A model generated the notes under the pieces. That model was not told the origin of the DNA and made no database searches. It saw nothing but the letters and a program-made list of their open reading frames with translations. From NCBI RefSeq assembly GCF_011386835.1, contig NC_088799.1:103563546-103627545 (forward strand): DNA of 64,000 nucleotides. Direction: 5' to 3'. This DNA comes from Chrysemys picta bellii. Lineage: Eukaryota > Chordata > Testudines > Emydidae. Shown one piece after another: positions 1 through 11,606 of this stretch; positions within the stretch are counted from its first letter, which is position 1; the number at the start of each line of letters is the position of its first letter. Both the position numbers and the translations under genes were made by a program.

Positions 1-727
1 ATTAGAACTCGAGGCGAGCGATGGGACGGGAGCAGCTCTGTAGTGTCTGGATGCTGTGTGCTGGCCTGGTTATGGGGATGGTCACTGTATGCATATACTG
101 GGGCTAACTCAACAGGAGCCTGTCTGGAAAACAAAAGAATGACTCAAGATAAGCTACCCCAGAAACAACACTGGAATTGTGACGGGACAATGCTGGAACG
201 CAGGGGCGGGGGCTCGGGACTAGCTTGGAACAGAAAGGTCAAAGCCCAGGAACAGAAGAACTAGAGCAGGCAGGCTTTAAAAGGGACCCTCAATCAAGAG
301 TGGGGGTAGATGTTTGGGGAAACCAGACAGACCCAGGGACCCGCTGAGGGCGTCTGGAGAAGTCAGGCCTGCCTAGGTTATCATCTGGGGATTGTAAGCC
401 TGTAGGTAAGAGACATGTATATAAATGATGTTTTAAAACACTTCCCTCTAAGTGCTTTGTTCCAAGGGTTGCCACCGTTCTAATGGCTGGAAACCGACCA
501 CCCTTGCCATTCCCCCTGGATGTTGCCCGGTTCCCTTTTTGACCAGATGTTCCGGTCGAAAACCGGACACCTGGCAACCCTGTTTGTTCCTACTGTTAAA
601 AGCAACAGTACCCTGGTTTAGGAAGACTGCCCGCTCATCAGGGGCACCAAGGGGCCATTGGCCTCCCACTTTTTGAAAGTGGATGGGCCTGGCCTGTCCA
701 CTTTTCGCCCAGGTCTGGCCCACTGCC
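1..727. other. Unassigned single-copy-like DNA with one small repeat scrap
   Basis: I recognise no gene here. Open frames on both strands are short and have no domain or signal. Bases 541-585 carry a GACCAGATG...CCGGACACCTGGCAACCCT arrangement that resembles the ends of turtle-type MITEs with 'AGGGT-ACC' termini, so a truncated MITE is likely there. The rest could be old decayed repeat or unique sequence. Confidence 0.4.
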
Positions 728-839
728 TAGGGTTGCCAACCCTCCAGAATAGGCCTGGAGTCTCCAGGAACTAAAGATTAAGCTTTAATTAAAGATCTGA
801 AATCTCCAGGAATTCATCCAACCAAAATTGGCAACCCTA
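728..839. mobile_element. Short MITE with TAGGGTTGCCAACC termini
   Basis: The segment opens with TAGGGTTGCCAACC and closes with TTGGCAACCCTA, an inverted repeat over a 112-bp non-coding body. The flanking octamers CCACTGCC and CCCCGGCC match at 6 of 8 positions, compatible with a decayed hAT-type 8-bp duplication. It has no coding capacity and would have been moved in trans. Superfamily is inferred from ends and duplication length only. Confidence 0.6.
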
Positions 840-3250
840 CCCCGGCCCCTCTTCCCCCCTACCCCTGAAGCCCCGCCCCCTGCCCAGGCCAGAAGCTGAA
901 GCCCGGCCTGGGCAAGAATGGCCCAGGTTGTCTGGGCAGGTGTGGGGACAGAGCATTTCTTCTCCAGACATATCCTGCTGTTTCCAGGATTGCATAAGGC
1001 AGTGCAGCTTCAATGTTGGAAACAACACACGCTAGAGTAGCTCTACGTATGTATGGCACAGAGCAGGACTCCCCCAGGCACAGTAGCTGAAACATGCTGC
1101 ATACCCTCAAGCCAAATGTCTAGCAATCAAATACCTGTATAAAGAAGTGTAATAAAGCGTGAATACAGATTACTCACCACTTTGCTTAGCTCTGTGAACT
1201 GCAGAATTTGATTCATCAACACCTTCTGTTACCAACAGATGTAAAGTCACAAAAGGGCTTTTGGCCTTCAAATACAATTTAAAGAATTTTGGTAAATACA
1301 AAAGTGTACACCAATCTTTTTATCAGACGGGAGTCTATGAATTCTGCAGCTGGCTTTCTTGGCTGATACGGTATTTAGATTTCTCAATAGACTCAATCAC
1401 TGGTTTCAATAGCCTCATCTTTATCCGGAGAAACAACAGCCTGATTCAGATCTCAAGTGTAAATGAAGAGCAAGTCAGCTGAAGTCTACAGAGTTACACT
1501 GGTGTAAAATGAGAGCAAGTGAGATCAGAATTGAGCGCTTGACGTCCATGTTACAGGCAAAAACACAAATAAAATAAACCAAACATTTGTGGCAGCAAAA
1601 AGTTGATGAAGGAATAACAGAAATGATGGTCTCCTACAGAAAGAACGGGGTCTCTAATTTGGACAGCTGCACTATTTCATAAAACAGATTTTTTTGATGA
1701 ACACTCAAGTCCGACAATCATTCCCAATCTCAGGACAAGGAATTACAATTCTTTTTTCCTTGTAGCAATTTAGCTGATGTCTTTCAAGCGATGAACAATC
1801 ATTTTGAATTCTCAGCGTTAGCCATAAAAGACTACCTAAAGGTTTCTGATCTCACAATCAAAGCTTTCCTGTTTGCAGGAAGATCTATGTGCAAATCTTG
1901 TTTGGTTCTGTGAAGACGTTTTGGATGTATTAAACTCACAGGCACTGTCACACTGGACAAAAACCAAAAACCACAGGGCACCATCTTCTTCCCGTCAAAG
2001 TGAATTCAAGTTTTCTCTTTGACTTCAGCGTAACAGGATCCATCTGAATGCAAATGGAAGCTGTTAGGAACAAAGTACATTAGGTGGGTCACTGAAGTCC
2101 ACTGAGATAGCGTGTAAAAACCTAAAGCTACTTAACGCATTGTCAAAGACTTCAAAAATCCTGGCTCAGCTTCAGAAGCAAACATTAAAAACCTCTGGAA
2201 AAAAAAAATATCAGACAGTTCCTGTTAGCGAGGGATTAAAAAGCAGTTTTACCCTGCAGAGCATCTCAGAGTTTTACTGTAGGGATAAGTTTGCAAGGAA
2301 CAGTAAGCAGAACTGCAACAGGTCCTGTGGGAGAGCTCACACTCTGGACCCTCCCCTTTATTCAAACAGTTAATACTGTCATTGTTTAGTGTTTTATGCA
2401 CTAATGCCCTCTGCTAGGGAGAATCAGAACCGCTCACCTTTGTCTCAGGCCCTGTACTGCTGAGAGCGCGTTCTGTGTGGTAGGGCTCAGGCTCCTGTAG
2501 AAACTGGGTCCGAGTTCAACTGCTGCTCTCCCCAGGAGATTCGGAGTGGCCATGGTGTAGCACAGGACAGCCATAAGGCCTAGGGGGATCTTGGGTTTGT
2601 TAACACACTGTTAACTTCATCCATTACAGTAACCTCCAGAACCTTGTGGAGTTGGGATTCATGCCAACACAGTCTTACCTATGCACAACACATTGGAATG
2701 ATTTGCATGATTCCTACAAACTTACTCAAATGCGGCCTACCAGAGAATGTGGGGGAATGAGGGTGGTCATATCTCTCTCTCTCTCTCTCGCACATACACA
2801 CACACAAATGGACAGCGTCCCAGTCTTAGAAACTGTAGCCAAATGTTCTAGCTTCCATCAAATAGGTTTACTACCTGATTTTTCTTCACTCCATGGGATA
2901 AACAGTCTTAAGAAAATAAATTGCAACTTCCCTTAGTGGTGCAAAGAGAAGACTCCTTTGAAGATGGGACAGCTCCCCTGCCACAGTTGTAAAGACGACT
3001 ACGCCACAAAGGATTGCTTCAACTGAACACCTTATTTATAAGGCTGAGGGCAAAACAACAATTCCACATGCTATGGGAGGAGTCTCGTCTAAACTCAAGA
3101 AGTTAACGGATGTGCATGTGAAAGGTACAGGAGACTAGAGGCAGTATTCTATGGGTGGTCCATTATAGCCATCGACAACTGTTGTTTTTTTTTTAAAAGC
3201 CTTTGCCTGCTTGTGTTGCTAATCCATATTTTATGTTATGTTTCATTTTC
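840..3250. other. Unassigned interval, no gene recognised
   Basis: Both strands show only short open frames without recognisable domains. A C-rich patch follows the MITE at 840-900. Bases 1489-1540 resemble the common reptile motif 'agttacactggtgtaa...gtgagatcagaat', probably a relic of a small palindromic DNA transposon. Bases 2771-2807 are a CT/CA microsatellite. Otherwise nothing is identifiable. Confidence 0.4.
2771..2807. repeat. (CT)n-(CA)n microsatellite
   Basis: An uninterrupted TC/CT dinucleotide run passes into an imperfect CA run (CACATACACACACACA). It is a compound simple repeat of the kind common in vertebrate genomes and is likely length-polymorphic. Confidence 0.9.
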
Positions 3251-5375
3251 ATAGAATCATACAAATGTCAATCTAGAAGGGACCTCAAGAGGTCATCTAG
3301 TCCAGACCCCCACACTGAGGGAGGACCAGCGGGAAGCAGCGACCAGCACATCCCTCAGCCCGCACCGCTTCCAGCAGCTCCCATTGGCCTGGAGCAGCGA
3401 ACTGCGGCCAGTGGGAGCTGCGATCGGCCGAACCTGCGGAGGCGGCAGGTAAACAAACCGGCCCGGCCCACCAGGGGGCTTACCCTGGCGAGCCACGTGC
3501 CAAAGGTTGCCGATCCCTGGTCCAACGTGTTCTTAGAAACCTCCAGTGATGGGATTCCTCAACCTGCCTTGGAAGCCTGTTCCAGAGCTTAACTAACCTT
3601 ATAGTTAGAAAGATTTTCCTAATATTTAACCATCATCCCACTTGCTACAGATTCAGCGCATCGCTTCTTGTCCTACCTTCAGTGGACAGGGTGAACAATT
3701 GATCACTGATCTCTTTGCCCTTAACATAGTTGACGATTGAGGGTGGGACCTGAAAACAGTCTTCTTTTCGCAAGGCTATACATGCCCAGTTTTATTAACC
3801 TTTCCTCACAGATCAGGTATTCAAACCTCTAATCATTTTTGTTGCTCTCCTCTGGACTCCCTCCACTTTGTCCACAACTTTCTTAAAGCGTGGTGCCCAG
3901 AACTGTACACAGTACTCCAGCTGAGGCCTCATCAGTCCTGGGCAGAGAGGGTCAATTATCTCCCATGTATTACTTTCAACATTCCTGCCGATACACCCAG
4001 GAATGATATTAACCTTTTTCACAACTGTATCAAATTGTTGACTCATATTCAATTTGTGATCCACTATAGCCCCCAGCTCCTTTTCTGCTGTACTACTGCC
4101 TAGTCAGTTAGTCCCCATTTTGTAGTTGTGCATTTGATTTTTCCTTCTTAAGCGTAGGACTTTGCACTTGTCTTTATTGAATTTCATCCTGATGATTTCA
4201 GACCAATTGTCTAATTTGTCAAGGTCATTTTGAATTCTAATCCTGTCCTCCAAGTGTTTGCAGTCATTTCCAGGTTGATGTCATTCACAAATTTTGCAAG
4301 CACACTCTCCACTCCATTATCCAAGTCGTTAATGAAAATATTAAACAGTACTGGACACAGGACTGCTCCCTGTGCAATCCCACTAGATACACCCTCCCAC
4401 TATGACAGCGAACCACTGATAACTACTCTGAGTACAGTCTTTCAACCAGTTGTGCACCCACCTTATAGTTATTTAATCTAGACCACATTTCCCTAGTTTA
4501 TGAGTCATATGTGACTGTGTCAAAAGCCTTACTAAAGGCAAGATATAATATGTCTAGTACTTTCTTCCTATCCACTAGGCCAGTAACACGCCAAAAAGGA
4601 AATGAGGTTGTTTCGGCATAATCGTTTCTTGACAAATCTATGCTGGCTATTCCTTATTACCCTATTATCCTCTAGGTGCTTACAAACGGCTTAATAATTT
4701 GTTCCAGTATCTTTCCAGGTATTGAAGTTAGGCTTCCAAAAATTCCCTGGATCCTCCTTGTTCCCCTTGTTAAAGATAGATTCTACGTTTGCTCTTCTCC
4801 AGTCCTCTGGGACCTCGCCTATCCTCCATGAGTTCTCAGAGATCATTGCTACCGTTTCCAAGATTGCTTCAGATCCTTACGTATCCTAGGATGAATTCCA
4901 TCAGGCCCTGCCAATTTGAATACATCTAACTATTCTTTAACCTGTTCTTTCCCTATTTTGGCTTGCATTACTTCCCCTTGTTAATATTAATTGTGTTGAG
5001 TATCTGGTCACCATTTACCTTTTTAGTGAAGACTGAAGCAAAATAGGCATTAATCGGCCTTCTTGATGACATCCATTATTTGTTCTCCCTTCCCATTAAG
5101 CAGAGGACCTGCACTTTCCTTCACCTTTCTCCTACTCCTAATGTATTTAAAGAATCTCTTCTTGTTGCCTTTTACGTCCCTCTCTAGGTGTAACTCATCA
5201 TATGCCTTACCCTTTCTGATTTTGTCCCTACAAGCTTGTGCTATTCTTTTGTACTCCTCCTTAGCAAGTCATCCATGTTTCCACTTTTTGTAGAATTCCT
5301 TTTCGATTTTCAGGTCATTAAAGAACTCCTCATGGAGCCATATTGGCCGCTTACTAGTTTTCCCATATACATAGG
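3251..5375 (-). mobile_element. CR1 LINE, 5'-truncated, antisense, about 2.1 kb
   Basis: Read on the minus strand, this is the 3' portion of a CR1 non-LTR retrotransposon. The left boundary is the CR1 3' tail in reverse (ATAGAATCAT, then a GGACCTCAAGAGGTCATCTAG-like block). Internal minus-strand peptides carry CR1 reverse transcriptase C-terminal signatures: a VQRRATKMI motif near 3850-3870 and QLEYCVQFWAP near 3900. The far end encodes a WLHEEFFNDLKIEKEFYKKW-like stretch, which in CR1 lies between endonuclease and reverse transcriptase, so 5' truncation falls there. Frames are broken by many stops. A truncated hAT element interrupts it at about 3334-3519. It is a dead copy. Confidence 0.93.
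3334..3519. mobile_element. Truncated palindromic hAT MITE nested in CR1
   Basis: A CG-rich block interrupts the CR1 alignment. CR1 sequence resumes at GTCCAACGTGTTC, from about 3520. The block ends in AAAGGTTGCCGATCCCTG, the reverse complement of a CAGGGATCGGCAACC hAT-type terminus, and its centre shares 'cattggcctggagcagcgaac' and 'gatcggccgaacctgcgga' blocks with the complete MITE at 31076-31404. Only one arm of the palindrome is present. The left edge is approximate. Confidence 0.75.
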
Positions 5376-5535
5376 GGGCAAAGCCAACCTGGCTGTACCA
5401 ACACAGGCTCCATAGTGTAGACACAGACACAGACGTTCCCACATTGAAGGAAACAAAGAACTGGCAACAGTTCTTTCTTATATCATTCAGCCTAAAAGCC
5501 ACCAACAGATGTAAGACCAATCAAGTTTTAATAAT
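5376..5535. other. Short spacer between two CR1 copies
   Basis: These 160 bases separate two antisense CR1 pieces. They match neither CR1 tail nor head that I recognise. I see no gene. Confidence 0.35.
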
Positions 5536-6105
5536 CATGAACATAAGAACGGCCATACTGGGTCAGACCAATGGTCCATCTTGTCCAATATCCTGTCTTC
5601 CCACAGTGGCCATTGCCAGATGCTTCAGGGGGAATGAACAGAACAGGGCAATTTATCAAGTGATCCAGACCCTGTCATCCACTCCCAGCTTCTAGCAGTC
5701 AGAGGTTTAGGGACACCCAGAGTATGAGGTTGTGTCCCTGACCAGCTTGGCAACCAGCCACTGATGGACTCCATGAACTTACCTAATTCTTTTTTTTTAA
5801 CCCAGTTATAGTTTTGGCCTTCACAACATCCCATGACAACAAGTTCCACTGGTTGACTGTGCGTTGTGTGAAGAAATGCTTCCTTATGGTTTGTTTTAAA
5901 CCTGCTGCCCATTCATTTCATTGGGGGACCTGTGCTGCTCGTGTTATGCAAAGGATTAAACAATACTTCCTTGTTCACTTTCTCCACACCAGTCATGGTT
6001 TTATAGACCTCTATCATATCCCCCCTTAGTCGTCTCTTTTCCAAGCTGACCAGACCCAGTCTTTCTAATCTCTCCTCATATGGAAGCTGCTCCATACTCC
6101 GAATT
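5536..6105 (-). mobile_element. CR1 LINE 3' end, antisense
   Basis: The left edge is the reversed 3' tail of a second CR1 subfamily (AACATAAGAACGGCCATAC). It continues through 'ctgggtcagaccaatggtcc' and 'ttccactggttgac' blocks. The minus strand near 5913-6095 encodes LPYEERLERLGLVSLEKRRL, the C-terminal part of the CR1 reverse transcriptase. The sense copy at 53330-53894 covers the same region. Both are 5'-truncated and non-functional. Confidence 0.92.
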
Positions 6106-6600
6106 ACAATAATGATTCCGGTTTGAAACTATTTCATGCACTGCTTCTAGGACTACCCGAGAGCGGGGGGAAGGAACAGTCAGTCCAGAACTTCTTTCCC
6201 CATGGCAAAATGGAACAGCCCTCAGAAGCCTGCTCTAAATCTAGTGTCTGAGTTAGGGAAACATACTCTGCTGAAACTAACCCATAGAAAAAGCACAGAG
6301 GTTGAAGATAACTGAGCATTTCCTACAGACACATGTAGAGTTAAAACACAAACATTTAATAAGTATTATTGGTTTAAACAGTACTCTGCTCAATTATAAT
6401 TGCTGTCGGGTAAAATGTTAATTAAATGCACAAATATTCATTGTAATAGTAATGTAGCCATAATTATCTCATTACACATATATAGTCATGTATAAATAGT
6501 TGAGTTATTTACATCAGGGTTGAAATTACACATCACACAACAATTAAACCCCTGAAAATCCAATTGATATTTAAAGTTTTATTTTTTACATAAATCTGAG
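6106..6600. other. AT-rich unassigned interval
   Basis: AT-rich from about 6340 onward with TATTTA and TATATA runs, and no domain-bearing open frame. Probably neutral spacer. Confidence 0.35.
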
Positions 6601-6712
6601 TTAAATGCCTGACAAAGAGCTCTGTGTAGCTCAAAAGCTTGTCTCTCCCCAACAGCACTTGGTTCAATAAAAGATATTCCCTCACCCACCTTATCTTCTA
6701 ACGAATACATTT
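6601..6712 (+). mobile_element. Penelope-like retroelement end with hammerhead-like core
   Basis: The segment contains CTGACAA (6609-6615), a GAGC...GCTC stem, then AAAAGC, followed by 'caataaaagatattccctcacccacctta'. This is the order of a hammerhead ribozyme core (CTGANGA, stem II, GAAA), with both invariant boxes carrying a G-to-A change, so self-cleavage is unlikely. Hammerhead motifs are known from Penelope-like elements, and this tail type is abundant in reptiles. The family name is an inference. The element is truncated and non-coding. Confidence 0.6.
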
Positions 6713-6920
6713 GTTTTTATGAACCTAGAATTTTTTTCTTGCCAGTCGACTTTACTGAAGTCAAAACAAATATTTCTATTGTTTCTCATTTGGTATTTTC
6801 TTCTTGAAAACTTAGAAAGAAGAGAGCTGCCGGATACCATTGTTTTGTAAAGGAAACAAACCACTCAACATCCTGGCTTTATATGTTGTCTAATATTTCA
6901 TCATCTGACTATTGAAATGT
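6713..6920. other. Unassigned spacer
   Basis: No recognisable element or gene; moderately AT-rich. Confidence 0.3.
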
Positions 6921-7575
6921 TTACTCCTGGAGGAATGCTGCACCACTGTGTGTGTGCGCACAGTATTCATGTCCCCCACGTATTTTTTTGCTTCCCCACA
7001 GAAAAATGACTTTCTGATGGGGAAGCAAAGAAGCCGCAAGAGCAGTTATGTGCCACTCACCAGCGGTGCTGGCACATCGTTTCAGGTGCCAATAGCAGCT
7101 AGCCAAGAGGTAAATCACAGGGGGCGGGGGAGGAGAAGGGCTGGGGACACCACGGCTAGTGGCGTCTACCCAGCTGCTAGTCTGAGGATGGGACTTCCTC
7201 TTCCCCTGCAAGTAGCATCCAGGGCTAGGTCAGATCCACCCCCAGAAACCTCTCCGGCTACAAGAAGTTCCACACCCTGCCGCTTCCTGTCTCCATCACT
7301 CCTCAGCTGTGGTGGGGGGGGGGGTCACTGTTCAGGAAGCCTCTCCCCCAACCACCCAACCCCCACAAATCTGAACTCCTCATACCCAGATCGCCCCACA
7401 AAACCTGCACCCGGAACCCCTATTGAGCCCCACCTCCCTTCATCCAGACCTCATCTCTGCACCCAGACCGCCCCCCACAACCAAATCCCCACCCCAACAA
7501 GCCTCACCCCCTGCATCCGGAACCCTCCTGCACCCAGCTCAGGGGACTGATTATATAGCCAAGGTACAAAGACAA
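6921..7575. repeat. Unclassified interspersed repeat with G tract and C-rich body
   Basis: Blocks such as 'tttgcttccccacagaaaaatgac' and 'ttatgtgccactcaccagc' followed by a GGGGGCGGGGG stretch and C-rich repeats of 'cccacaaatctgaa.. / acccagatcgcccc' type look like a turtle DNA-transposon body with a low-complexity core. A 10-base G run lies at about 7315-7324. The 212-codon plus-strand frame at 6912-7550 arises from proline/serine-rich low complexity and has no domain. Boundaries are approximate and the family is unknown. Confidence 0.45.
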
Positions 7576-9842
7576 CAATATTGTAACTGGCATCAGTGGC
7601 TCAAGACGAGTTAGGCTTGGTACTGTTCTACAGAAGTTCTTATTGCACAGCGATGCAAGTCGCAATCTGCCAGGTATTCAGTGCATCTGATTTGGCAATT
7701 TCCATCTAGCTCTCAGTGGACAGGTGTGCATATCACACCAGGCACCAGCACAGTTCACGTTAGTTGGCACCCCTTCTTGGCAGACCTAGCCAGTTAAAGA
7801 GTGAATGGATGAGGACTATGCTATGGGCCAGATCTTGGACCCTACCCTACCAGTGCAAAGCAGCTGTGGCGGAGAAAGCAACCAGAAAGCCAGAGAATCC
7901 CCTCTTGCCACTATGGCAGCACCTTGACGCAGTGAGTGTGGCTAGGAGAGAGGAACTGTGTTAGCGTCTCCCATCTGGGTGTACATTACAGCCCCCTGTC
8001 TACGGTGAGAGCCAGCTCGAAAAAACTTCCATTTGGCTGGCCAGGGCTAGCGACAGCTCATGCAACCTGCACTGAGGAAACAAATGCAGAACAAGGTGGC
8101 CAAAAGGGACATAGGTTGAGACTTTAATTGTCTCTGCTTATTGGATATCTGGAGACAATCTTGCATAAGTAATCAAGCCAAACACACTCTTGGGTGCCCT
8201 TAACAACAGGGGAGAGAATCAGCTTGTTGAATCATCATAAATATTCAACAAACAGTCACCAACTCTCTTCAGAGAGCTCATTACATAGCCACACTTTTAG
8301 TCTGATTGCTTTAACATCTTTCCTCTCATTGTAATTTCTATCTACCTGTTACAGAAGCATCCTCTCATGTAAATTATGCTAATCCAGAACAGACAGGGAT
8401 GAACTACGCTGAAAATCTTTTCACAGGAAGAGTCTTACTGAATCTGCCACTGATGTCACCTGTCACAGTCCACTACAAACCAGATTTAAAATGAAAGGTG
8501 CCATGTATGTGACATCGCAGTAAACAACCCTTCATCTCAAATGTTCAACCCAACGCTAAAATGCACACTTACAATTAAGCCAGTATTGAAAGCTTATCCC
8601 CATTCAAAGCACATTCCTCACTTTAATTTACATTAGTCAGCAAAATATTTTATGCAGAAATACAGTTTTTTAAGCATTTGTTCAGAATACAGGCTACTTG
8701 CTGAACATTCATTCCATGGCCTTTTTTTGTTCTTTATGTTCTTCACAGCTACGTAAGTAGGTGCTGCGGTATAGCTGCACAGCGTCTTTCCAACTGCTTT
8801 GCCGTCTCCCCAGATGTGTACAACGGCACACTGCATGCTTCAGCAGGTTTTCAGAATGGCTTTGCTCATGGGTGAGAGAGCACAGAATCTATTTTTAAAA
8901 GATACATTTAAGATTTGAGACCTTGCGGTCACCCAGCCTCCCAAGAGAATGTCATGAAAGTCTAGACACGGCTAGGCAAAGCGCCGTATTACCTGCATTT
9001 GGTCTGCAAGTGGCAGTAACCAGGGTCTTGTAGTGGGGGGCACCTTGGGTTCATTAAGCAGATCCCAAATTCCAAGCCAGCTACCTGAGTGCCCTGCTTG
9101 CCTCCTGCTAGACCCCTGACTCCTTGGCTCCCTCCCACGCTCTTTGCAGGGGTAGCGCTAATCTCCAGAGTAACTGTTACAGAAGCCAGAAGTGGGTAAG
9201 ACACTGGGAGAGTGGACGGTGCTGACCGCCCTGCATTACAGCTGGGTGGGGAGACACAACAATCACAGCCCAGAGCACTACGTGGGCCTCTCTAAATCAT
9301 GACAGTTTGGGACCTGATTCCCAAACTAGTGGGATTGGCATTTCTGCTCTCTGGAGATTGGCAATACGACATATACGGCCCGGGCGTGGCAGAGTCCTGG
9401 AGACCCAGGGGTGGGTTCAAGTCGGTCTCCAGTTCCCTGGAGGAGGGAAGGCGAGCCCCTCTGAAAGACGGCCGGTTTGGAAACTCCTCCAAACTGATGG
9501 AATTCACCCCATCCAGGGGACAAGAGTCATTAGCTGGAAATATGAACACATGCTGGGGGCCTGCCACACCAGATGTGCTGCTGGGCGAGCCCAGCAGAAC
9601 CACTTGTTCTAGAACCACCTTTCGCATTCAGTCCAATGTGAACGGGGTAAAAAGCTAAAACCAGCCTTTAGAGGCTATAAAATGTAGCTACCCCCTGCTA
9701 GTGTAGTTCGAATACGAGTCTCTAGGCTGTAGCAGTACTTCCAACCTCGCGTGCTCAAAAATCGTGAGTGTTGTGGGTTTCGATCTGTGGTTTGATTTCT
9801 GAACTCCCCAGACCCATTCCCAGTATGCACGGTGACAGTTAG
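7576..9842. other. Unassigned interval, no gene recognised
   Basis: About 2.3 kb with only short, domain-less open frames. At 9292-9658 frames of 100 or more codons overlap on both strands, which reflects a locally stop-poor composition and not a gene. I see no RNA gene, LTR pair or CR1 similarity. Confidence 0.4.
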
Positions 9843-10340
9843 CAGTGCCCACTCTCCCAAGGTTATTGGGATTATGGCCCCCACTGTCGGGACTTACACC
9901 CCTAGATCTGCTTGTTGTCCCCACCCACTGCTCCAATCCCTTTAGCCCCCACCCTGTTCAGTTCAGACACTCAGTTCTTCCCACCCCCAGCCTCACTGCT
10001 GCTCCTTCCAGGCTTCATCGCTCCACTCTCCCAGGCCTGGGGGGCTGCAGCAGGATCCCCCCTCCCTTTTCCCAGCTCCAAGGGCTCTTCGCCTCTTCGC
10101 CCCTTCTGCCCCTTCCCAGGCCAGGTGCTGCAGGGAGGGAAAGGGGAGGAGCAGAGGCCCAGTCCTGGATGCGGGGGCGACTGGGTGGGCTCTTTGCTCC
10201 TTCCTCCCCTCCTGGGAGGGCCGCAAGTGGAAGGGGAAGACACTGCCGGCTTCATAAGGGGGCTGGGATGTCTCACGTCAATGGGCAGACAAGCTCCAGA
10301 CCCCTCTGCAATCACTCAAACACTGCGAGAGTTGGCACTG
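9843..10340. mobile_element. hAT-like non-autonomous transposon, 498 bp, C-rich body
   Basis: The ends are CAGTGCCCACTCTC on the left and GAGAGTTGGCACTG on the right, an imperfect inverted repeat with the CAGTG start typical of hAT termini. The interior is C/T-rich, producing stop-free frames of up to 198 codons on the plus strand that are compositional artefacts. No clear 8-bp duplication is visible (left ACAGTTAG, right CTGCCGAA), so one border may be shifted. Similar ends occur at 31806-32123. Confidence 0.6.
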
Positions 10341-10851
10341 CTGCCGAAACACACCCACCGTTGGGAGTCCTGAATCGGTGCGGCCGGTCCTTCTGCCCAA
10401 GGAGTAAGCGCAGTAAACACAATGATTATAAAAGCTACTGACTTTATTGGGTTTGGCTTTTAAATTAACCCACGTCCAATGCACTAGAAAGTTGTGAGCT
10501 GTTTTCCCAACACTCCACAGTTATCAGGGTTTAGCAGGCCAAAGGGAACCAGGTCAGTATAAAGTGATTAAATCAACAATTTTGGTTTATTTTCCCTGTT
10601 CACTTTATTTGTCCCTTTCACAATAAGGTCCCTGCTTCAAGGCAGACAGAAGAGAAGTCAGACCTTTTTCAGGGTGCTGAGTGCTTGATGGGAGTAGAAA
10701 TACTAGTGATGGTCACACTTACATATTTCCTAGCCTATTTTTCCCCCACAATTAAAAATATTTTCAGACAGGCATGGTCCCAGTGTCCTCCATCATCACT
10801 TACAAGACGTGCTAGAGAAGTTCTTAAAGGGGCCAGCCTAGTTGCTGCTTA
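10341..10851. other. Unassigned interval
   Basis: AT-rich around 10430-10620, no domain-bearing frame, no recognised repeat. Confidence 0.35.
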
Positions 10852-10940
10852 GAATCATAGAATATCGAGGTTGGAAGAGACCTCAGGAGGTATCTAGCCC
10901 AACCCCCTGCTCAAAGCAGGACCAATCCCCATCTGTCCTT
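10852..10940 (-). mobile_element. CR1 3' tail fragment, antisense
   Basis: Starts with AGAATCATAGAATATCGAGG and runs through 'gagacctcaggaggtatctag' and 'cccctgctcaaagcaggac', the reverse complement of the CR1 3' end seen in sense at 58400-58515. Only about 90 bp are retained, typical of extreme 5' truncation. Confidence 0.93.
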
Positions 10941-11149
10941 ATGCATGTTTAGACCAAGTCTTCCACCATCTTCTAATCATCCACCTGTCCTAGAATTTCA
11001 TCTGTCCAAAAAGTTGTCAGAGTCATGGAGATTTAAGGGAGAAGCTGTGGCTATTATTGAAGTGATGCCGGTAAAACACTTCCAGATCCTCAGATGGAGG
11101 GTGCTAGAGAAGATCTAAGTATTATTCATTCAATTTCGCTGGTATGCTA

Positions 11150-11265
11150 ATTGAAGCACAGCAAGAATAAACCACTTGCCTAGGGTCACAGAGCGTCTAT
11201 GGCAGAGCTGGAAACATAACCCAGTGATCTTGACTCCTAGGCTCCTACTATATTGTTTTAAAACA
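11150..11265 (-). mobile_element. MIR-like / CORE-SINE fragment, antisense
   Basis: The block 'cacttgcctagggtcacagagcg...ggcagagctggaa' is the reverse complement of the conserved core of MIR-type SINEs (CCAGCTCTGCCAC...GTGACC-TGGGCAAG order). MIR-type sequences occur across amniotes. It is short and diverged, so the exact subfamily is uncertain. Confidence 0.6.
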
Positions 11266-11536
11266 TGGCATAAGATTATACACAGAAATAGATGTATGTG
11301 GAGTAGAGACAATATATATTGTCACATGTTAACAAGTATGTTGACAGTAATCAGTTTATTGATCACTAAATTCAATCCATTTCGTTAGTCTTAATTGCAG
11401 TTATCTAACTTGACATTTACATTGAGCCATTATGTTTGTATGCAACAGGTCACTGAATAGTTACTTAAATTGCCACCAGCCACATAGGAGAAAAAAATAC
11501 TGAAGACAGAAGATGAATAAAATAAAAGACATTACA

Positions 11537-11606
11537 GGGGGCAAGGTGGTACAGCAGGGTCCTTGCACCTCTGGGAATCAGAGTTCAAATCCCAGTTCAG
11601 GGCACA
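11537..11606 (+). mobile_element. tRNA-derived SINE head
   Basis: A pol III internal promoter is recognisable: an A-box-like GGTGGTACAGCAGGGT at 11545-11560 and a B-box GAGTTCAAATCCC at 11581-11593, at tRNA-like spacing. The sequence does not fold into a full tRNA cloverleaf with a CCA-adjacent acceptor stem, so I call it a SINE head and not a tRNA gene. Downstream body not delimited. Confidence 0.55.

Noticed and set aside
9845..10441. 198-codon plus-strand frame
   Set aside because: Serine/proline/leucine-rich low-complexity translation of the C-rich body of an hAT-like element; alternative frames on both strands are also open.
11537..11606. Possible functional tRNA gene
   Set aside because: A and B boxes are present but I could not pair a full acceptor stem or fit an anticodon loop; a SINE head is the better call.
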